Shown here one piece after another: positions 58,444 through 64,000 of a DNA stretch of 64,000 bases. The notes beneath the pieces are model-generated. The model saw nothing but the letters and a program-made list of their open reading frames with translations. It searched no databases and was not told the origin of the DNA. The stretch's first letter is position 1; each line of letters starts with the position of its first letter. Source of the stretch: Tremella fuciformis (lineage: Eukaryota; Basidiomycota; Tremellomycetes; Tremellales; Tremellaceae); contig CP136490.1 in NCBI GenBank assembly GCA_032768795.1, positions 7,068,001-7,132,000 on the forward strand. Direction: 5' to 3'. A program made the position numbers and the translations under genes.

Positions 58444-61143
58444 TCAGGCCGGCTCGGCAAGATACTTGCCCGTCGTCAAGCCCTTTTTGACCTCTTCAAA
58501 GCCTTGGATCCCGTCCGAACCACTGACGACTTCGACGCCAAGTCCACTGCCGAGCGCGCCCTCTATCGCCCAGCTGCACTGCACGCCTTGCGGCACCATC
58601 GCCTCTCCAGGTTCGGTAACCAGACGCGCAACAGCTTTAGCCGGTCCGTCGCCAATGGGGACCTTCCAACTCATCCGGCGGTTGCTTGGACTCCAAACAC
58701 CTCCTGGCGGTTTGGCTTGGACGTCGCGCACGCTTGTGCCGGGCGCGAACGAGGCAAGCAAGGTCATTTCCGATCCGGTCAGGCCGGCTGCGAGTGGTGA
58801 TCCGGAATTGAGACGATGATTGATGATCATCCTTGTCTCCCCATCCTTACACTGGAAGGCTGGCTCGAGGATCATCGGAAGCGCGGCGAGCTCTTTACCG
58901 GGCGGAATGTGCACTTGATATTTGAACAGAAGTGTCCCTTTGCCGCCGCCACCGAGAGACTGGCGGGAAGCAGACAAGAGCACTTCGGGGTTCAAGAAGT
59001 ACTCGCCCGGTCGATCCGGCACTTGAGCAAGATATGCCGGATTCGGCGCGATTTTCTCAAGCGATTCGAAATCTGTCAGTCTGATGTGGATGGGGGACGC
59101 GGAGGATAGCGACTTGTGGAGCACAAGAGATAGATGAATCTCGCCGGTAATCTGTATGCGGACGGGTGCCCCATTTCGCATGACAGCGTTGATTGTCTCG
59201 GTCATACTGGCGCGCAGACCCTCAGACCCCGACGATGTGATTGTAGGCACCGCGCCGGTCGCAGTTGGCGAGAACGAGCCCAAGCCAGGTGAGTCGAAGG
59301 GATTGTTCGAGCCAATCGAGGCTGCAGACATCTGTCGAGTCGTTTGGGGCTTGTTGGGTGTAGAAGGATCGAGGGGCCCGTTGCTTATCGGCGGCAAAGC
59401 CTGATTTGAGGACTCCGGAGACTCGCTTATCTGTGACTGCCCCAATCCCCCTGATCCTGCCAACCCTCCAGACATACCATCCGCAGACGGCCCGCCAAAC
59501 ATCGTGTTCCGGACATCCCGTCGACCGCGAGCTGTCGTTGCTCGACGTTGCGGCTGCTGGGGCGGAAGAGACAATGCCTGTTGCATCTTCGCCAAGGCGG
59601 CTTGGCGCTCCTCTTCTGTCTCTTGTATCGGGGCCGAGGTGATTGCAAAGTTCATACGTTGTTGCTGTTGCTGCTGGGAAGACGCTGATGAGGAGAGGTT
59701 CTCTTGTGAAGCCGTAGGAGACGAATCAAAAGTAGTCGCGAACGCCGGAGCGCCAGCCGCTGCCCCAAGGGAAACTCCACCAGGCGTGGGGCCTGATGTA
59801 CCTCGAGAAACCGGTGCAGGAGTAATCTCCTCGTCAGGCTCCTCCCATGGGTTCCTATGCCTGTCAGCTGGAGGCTCCGAATAGCCTTCGTCATCGATGA
59901 GGTTTGGCTTTGCATAAGCTGGATCTTGAATACTGTAGAGAAAGCTCACTGGCTGAGATGAGCGGGGCGGTGGAACGTCCTCGTCCTCGTTTAGGGTCTC
60001 AAAGGCTTCCCTCTGGCCACTTCTTGTGGAGTTGGGGATACTCGAGCTTCTCCCGCGGTTGGCCGTGGTGTTCTTCCGACCAAGCATCGATTTCAGGCCG
60101 CCTGCGAAGCCACCACCTCCAGAAGAGCCAGTCCCGGCATTCGAAGAAGACCCATTCTGTCGCACAGACGGTCTGGGCGAAAAGTCGTTATTCGTGTTGG
60201 AAGTCGCCGATGACAGTCTTCGCAGTGCTCGAGCTGTCCATCAGTCAGATGCACCGGACTTATGTGGCTTCCCTTACGAGTGGTCTGAGCACTGGGCGTG
60301 GCGGACGGGGGCAGAGGTCTGCTCCCTCCAGCTGTCCCAGCGCCACCTAACCTCCGGCCGACGAGCCGTATCTCGTCCGATGGCTCCCAACCAAGCATTG
60401 CCGCCATGCCACTGTCGGCCCGTTCACCATCCCGAGTGGCCATGTCGCCCCTGACACTTCCGAACCGGACGACCGTCTCCTTAAGAGCTCGAAGACGGTC
60501 ATCGTCCAGCTTCTGGTATGTCGAGTAGACCATAGGAGAGAGCGACATGAGCTGTGATGACAATTGGTTGACCTCTTGCTGCAGAAGATCGGCTTTGCCG
60601 CCTTTAGATTTGGCCTCTGCCTTGTCGCGCTTTCCGGACACCTTTTCGTACTCCTTGAGTGTTCGGTCGAGCGAGGCGTCTTGATCGCCAATCCTCCTCC
60701 ACGAGGTGATCTTGTTTGGCAGCTCTCTCAACGGGGACTCGAAGTCGGTGCGGATCATTGTTGCGAGAGTGGAGTGCGAGGTCGATGTCTGACTGTGAGC
60801 GATGGTACGTAGAGATTACAACGCCTTTCAGCGACAAAAGACGATGACTCGCCTCTCTCAAGTCTGCCAATACGCTCTCCCATATTCTGGCCTCTCCGCC
60901 TTCCCTTCCCCACTCGTTCCCGCCCTTGCCCGCCAGCTGGCCCGACTCGGCGCTCTTCACCAGCTTTTGCAAAGATTCGGCATACTGCGACTCAATGATT
61001 GCTCTTTGTTTGTACACCTCTGCCAGTGCATTGACGTGAGCTGTGGAGGCCTGCAAACGGCGTTGCAAGGCCGAGAGTAGTGGCCGTGGCGGGGTATTGA
61101 GGAACTCGTTCACCCAGGCGTCTTCGGGTAGTGTGTCGCTCAT
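58444..61143 (-). CDS. Syp1/FCHO-type muniscin: F-BAR plus mu-homology domain
   Basis: Early-acting endocytic adaptor that bends membrane at clathrin pits. ATG 61141-61143 (MSDTLPEDAWVNEFLNTPPR). F-BAR coiled region LQASTAHVNALAEVYKQRAI, ESQYAESLQKLVKSAESGQL; exon 2 TMIRTDFESPLRELPNKITS, LDRTLKEYEKVSGKRDKAEA, QQEVNQLSSQLMSLSPMVYS. A long disordered middle with Ser/Pro and a poly-Gln run follows (to about 59300). The C-terminal muniscin mu-homology domain has IQITGEIHLSLVLHKSLSSA, IRLTDFESLEKIAPNPAYLA, TLLFKYQVHIPPGKELAALP, EMTLLASFAPGTSVRDVQAK and RMSWKVPIGDGPAKAVARLV; ends KYLAEPA. Order F-BAR, linker, muHD is diagnostic. Convergent with ELP3 (159 bases). Confidence 0.9.
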
Positions 61144-61635
61144 ACTGGGGTCGGATATGTATATTAGGTGGACAGTACGCTCTCACGCGCTTTTATATCG
61201 ACATCTAGACCAAGCTGCCTAGAGAGAAAGAGGTGGATGAGTGTATGTTGGTCGTCGACGTCTGTCCATCCAGTGACCACGAGGCCAGTTAGGCGATATA
61301 AACTTACCCGATGGGGCAATTCTTTGTCGATGACGCAGGGACTAACCCGCCGCTGCCAAAGTGGTCGTTGCCGTCGGTCCCCGTCGTTGCCCATCTCACT
61401 CCAACAACATCTCATCGCGAATCTCCTCATTCCACACCCCTCACGCGCTTTTCACCTCGAATACCGTCAGCTTTTGCTCGATCGCCACCGCGGCACCATC
61501 AAAGCCCTGCAGACACACGGACTGCACCGAATTTGATCCTTCTGGGCTCCCCACCTCCACGTTGCCAAGGAGTTGTTGATCTTCCATCAGTCCATATCAT
61601 AACTTCGGCAAAGCACATCGTCTACTCGAATCAGG
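61144..61635. promoter_or_regulatory. Divergent promoter, Syp1-like and YKT6
   Basis: 492 bases between divergent ATGs. Pyrimidine-rich toward YKT6 (61390-61600). No defined site recognised. Confidence 0.45.
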
Positions 61636-62551
61636 ATGAAAGTCTATTCGCTCTCTGTACTCTCGGTCTCCCCGAGTACCCCAGCACAGGCCACCATACT
61701 CGGCACCTCCCAGGACCTCAGCAGTTTCAGCTTTTACCAAAAGGGTAGTGTGGGCGAGTTCATGACTTTCTTCACAAAGGTGATACAAGTGACTCTGCTG
61801 CAAGCCGATCAAAGCTGAAGAAGAGACCGTTGCCGAACGCACACCAGTCAACCAGCCGTCCTCTGTCGAGGAGAACAACTACAAAGCTCATGTTTTCCGG
61901 GTTGCGGGCCGCCAGCCTGGTTCGATGGGCATGGCAGGTAGGTCCATTTCCTTGGCTAAGGCAGAGCATGTTCTGACTCTCAGCTGTCATCATCACCGAC
62001 CTCGAGTATCCCTATCGTCCCGCATTCTCCCTCCTGACCCGGATCCTTGACGAAAACGCCCCTCTATTGAACAACCTCCCGGCACCTTCCATGGCACCCT
62101 CATTTGGTTCGGCTTCTGCAAACGCTTTCGGAGGCAACCCGTCTCAAGCTGCCGCCGGAGGACTGCCGCCGGCGCAGAAGGGGAAGTTGGAGGGAACCCT
62201 GACTCAGTATTTGACGAAATATCAGGACCCGAAACAGGCGGATACCATCATGAAAGTGCAGAAGGAGCTGGACGAGACAAAGATTGTTCTGGTGAGTGCA
62301 CATATGCTACACTCACACTTTCATCTCCTTGGGTCGGCCGCGACTTCCTAGAATGGCGCTCATCCTTCAGCACAAGACAATCGAATCGGTACTGGAGCGC
62401 GGCGAGAAGTTGGACAACCTGGTCGAGCGCTCCAACGCTCTCTCAGCGCAAAGCAAGATGTTCTACAAGACAGCAAAGAAGGTCAGCTCCACATCACAAG
62501 CAAAGTGCCCTCCTGAAGTTTCAGCAAAACTCGTGCTGCGTGATCATGTAA
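61636..62551 (+). CDS. YKT6: YKT6 longin R-SNARE
   Basis: Prenylated R-SNARE acting in Golgi, endosome, vacuole and autophagosome fusion. ATG 61636 ([20 protein letters not shown]). The longin domain continues [20 protein letters not shown]; the intron ending gaagag joins FFTK to [11 protein letters not shown]; then [40 protein letters not shown] Gly/Ser/Ala insert ([20 protein letters not shown]) separates it from the SNARE motif [40 protein letters not shown], then SALSAQ-type end. The last exon restores QNSCCVIM and TAA 62549-62551, a CAAX box preceded by Cys, as needed for palmitoylation and farnesylation. Complete, four or more exons. Confidence 0.93.
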
Positions 62552-62803
62552 TTCAGCTGCGGACGCCATTACTCGGTAGTAGATGAAGGAATGTATCGTC
62601 TTGTATACTATACTGAGGCAATCCTTAATGCCAATGCACCTAGCGTGTCCCGCCTTGTCATGCACGAGTGTCATGATGTTGCAACTGCTTTCGATGATCA
62701 GCACAGAGACGCGTCGAATGATCGGACTGCTTTTGATTTTGATTTTGCTCCTTACGTCAATCAATCTCTCCTTTGTCTCGGCTGTGATATCAGATGATGC
62801 GCG

Positions 62804-64000
62804 ATGAGTAGCAAGCCCTGTAAGCATGCTCTCGAGCACATCATGTACTTGCGCTGATCTCCCAGCCTACGTGATGGTCATCAGTGACGGGGAGGAGAGC
62901 GATGATGGCGACTTTGCCATCCTCCCAGCTGCATCCTCCTCCCGTCAACCACTAAACCGACCCGCTGCGCCGATCTATATAGACGACTCGGATTCCTCAA
63001 CAGCTTCAGACGGCGAGGAAACTCCTGCACTATTAGACATCCTCATTGGCGGGTCCTCGAAGGCGCTGCATTCCGCTCGGACACCTGTGCCTCCCCTCGA
63101 CGTTCCCATCGTGTCGGGGCTCAACGGGAAAGGGAAAGAAAGGCAGATTGAGGCAGACTTGGACCTCTTGGACTCGTACCATGTCGGGATTGAGGATCTC
63201 GATGAATTGCCAAGATGTCCAGCTCCTCCTTCCCGGATCGCCGCTTCGCTTCTCACCCTTGCGGACAACCTCGAGAGTCCCCCTCCCAAGCCACAAAAGA
63301 AGAAGAAACGGAAATCGGACACGGTGGACGATGTAACAAATCGCGAGTCGGCTGATACGGCAAGGAGCGGTAGCGTTGCAGCTGGACCCAGCAAGGACAC
63401 AAGCAGACCCAAACCCAGCAAGGAGGAGAGAGATGCCATCAAGGCTCAGGAGAAGAAGGATAAGGAACTGGCCAAAGCAGCAGCGAAGGCCGCAAAAGAA
63501 GCGGAACGGTCTTTTCAGAAGAAGCTGACAGACGCCAACCGGGTACGTCGCTATCATTACATAGCCTGAGCTCCTCGTTGATCAACAGCTGCGGACGTCG
63601 AAACGTGAGACGGTCCGCGAGATCCATCTGTATCTATCCCACGACCTCTCTTCTCCCTTGGCACCGATCGCCGCGGCCCTGCCTGAGATCCGCTTCCGAC
63701 TGGAGGACAACTCGTCGGCCTTGCACTTTCTCGATGAGATGGAGTGTCCAATCCCGAACGTCATACGATTCAAGCGCCATCTGACCTCGACATACGATCA
63801 CGCAGCCAAGCGGTTCATTCCGCTTGCTCAACCGCGGTGGGAATGGGAGAAGACCGTGCTGGTCATTGCGACGGCAGACGACATCGTGGATCGCATTCTG
63901 GCTGCCCAGAACAACGAAGGCGAGACGCTGCAGCAGTGGGTCGGAGACTTGCGGTTGGCACTGGGCATCGGAGAGGAGGAGCAGATGTTCCTAATGATCA
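62804..64000 (+). CDS. EME1: Eme1/Mms4-like structure-specific nuclease subunit (3' truncated by window)
   Basis: Partner of Mus81 that cleaves branched DNA during recombination repair. Inferred exon 1 is only 16 bases (62804-62819, MSSKP plus one base), intron 62820-62865 (gtaagc to gctgatctcccag), joining S-YVMVISDGEESDDGDFAILP. The acidic N-terminus has IYIDDSDSSTAS, a SUMO-interacting-like motif. A basic coiled stretch (PKPQKKKKRKSDTVDD; KEERDAIKAQEKKDKELAKA) precedes the ERCC4-like nuclease region starting LRTSKRETVREIHLYLSHDL, IRFRLEDNSSALHFLDEMEC, VIRFKRHLTSTYDHAAKRFI, EKTVLVIATADDIVDRI. The intron at 63543-63588 is GT-AG. The sequence ends at the window edge, before the (HhH)2 tail. 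Assignment rests on order and motif likeness, so fairly but not fully sure. Confidence 0.75.

Noticed and set aside
1..64000. CRISPR array, prophage, insertion sequences or bacterial operons
   Set aside because: Spliced eukaryotic genes fill the window; no repeat-spacer pattern, integrase or transposase was seen.

Overview
The window is nuclear DNA from a fungus, most likely a basidiomycete yeast of the Tremellomycetes (Cryptococcus/Trichosporon side). The signs are GC-rich coding sequence, very short introns (about 35-60 bases) with a ctgac/ctaac branch site just before the acceptor, densely packed genes on both strands, and gene content: a chromodomain-DNMT-RING-SNF2 fusion (DNMT5) as known from Cryptococcus, and a basidiomycete-type secreted protein. 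Species cannot be named from sequence alone. Most genes were rebuilt by joining exons by eye; splice sites are inferences supported by reading frame and family conservation.

Layout. 1-4162 (+): 3' part of CAND1. 4461-about 6940 (-): unknown Ser/Pro-rich gene with a twin GACGCGTC motif far upstream. 8011-9952 (-): secreted Gly/Ala-rich protein. 11423-12820 (+): unknown gene. 13124-18076 (+): tandem array of five BTB/POZ-like paralogues, the first a pseudogene with two in-frame stops. 18103-21820 (-): a single-domain ABC ATPase (FetA/STAR1-like), p23 co-chaperone and glucose-6-phosphate 1-epimerase. 22094-27136 (+): bZIP factor, 6-phosphogluconate dehydrogenase and an unknown gene. 27837-31972 (+): three tandem paralogues of an unrecognised Cys/His family. 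32497-33536 (+): F-box protein. 33861-41519 (+): DNMT5, followed at 41834 by a sixth BTB-like gene sharing the array's intron position. 43253-45001 (+): secreted TAP-like hydrolase. 45962-52244 (-): Artemis/SNM1-type nuclease, FYVE protein, CBS protein. 52423-58284 (+): peroxisomal ABCD half-transporter and ELP3. 58444-61143 (-): Syp1/FCHO muniscin. 61636-62551 (+): YKT6. 62804-end (+): 5' part of EME1/MMS4.

Most genes are unrelated housekeeping functions: ubiquitin-ligase control (CAND1, F-box), pentose phosphate and sugar phosphate metabolism (6PGD, G6P epimerase), trafficking and endocytosis (YKT6, Syp1, FYVE), DNA repair (SNM1-type, EME1), tRNA modification (ELP3) and fatty-acid import. 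The unusual parts are the two local gene-family expansions (BTB array, Cys/His trio) and the complete DNMT5. No tRNA, rRNA, CRISPR array or intact transposon was seen.
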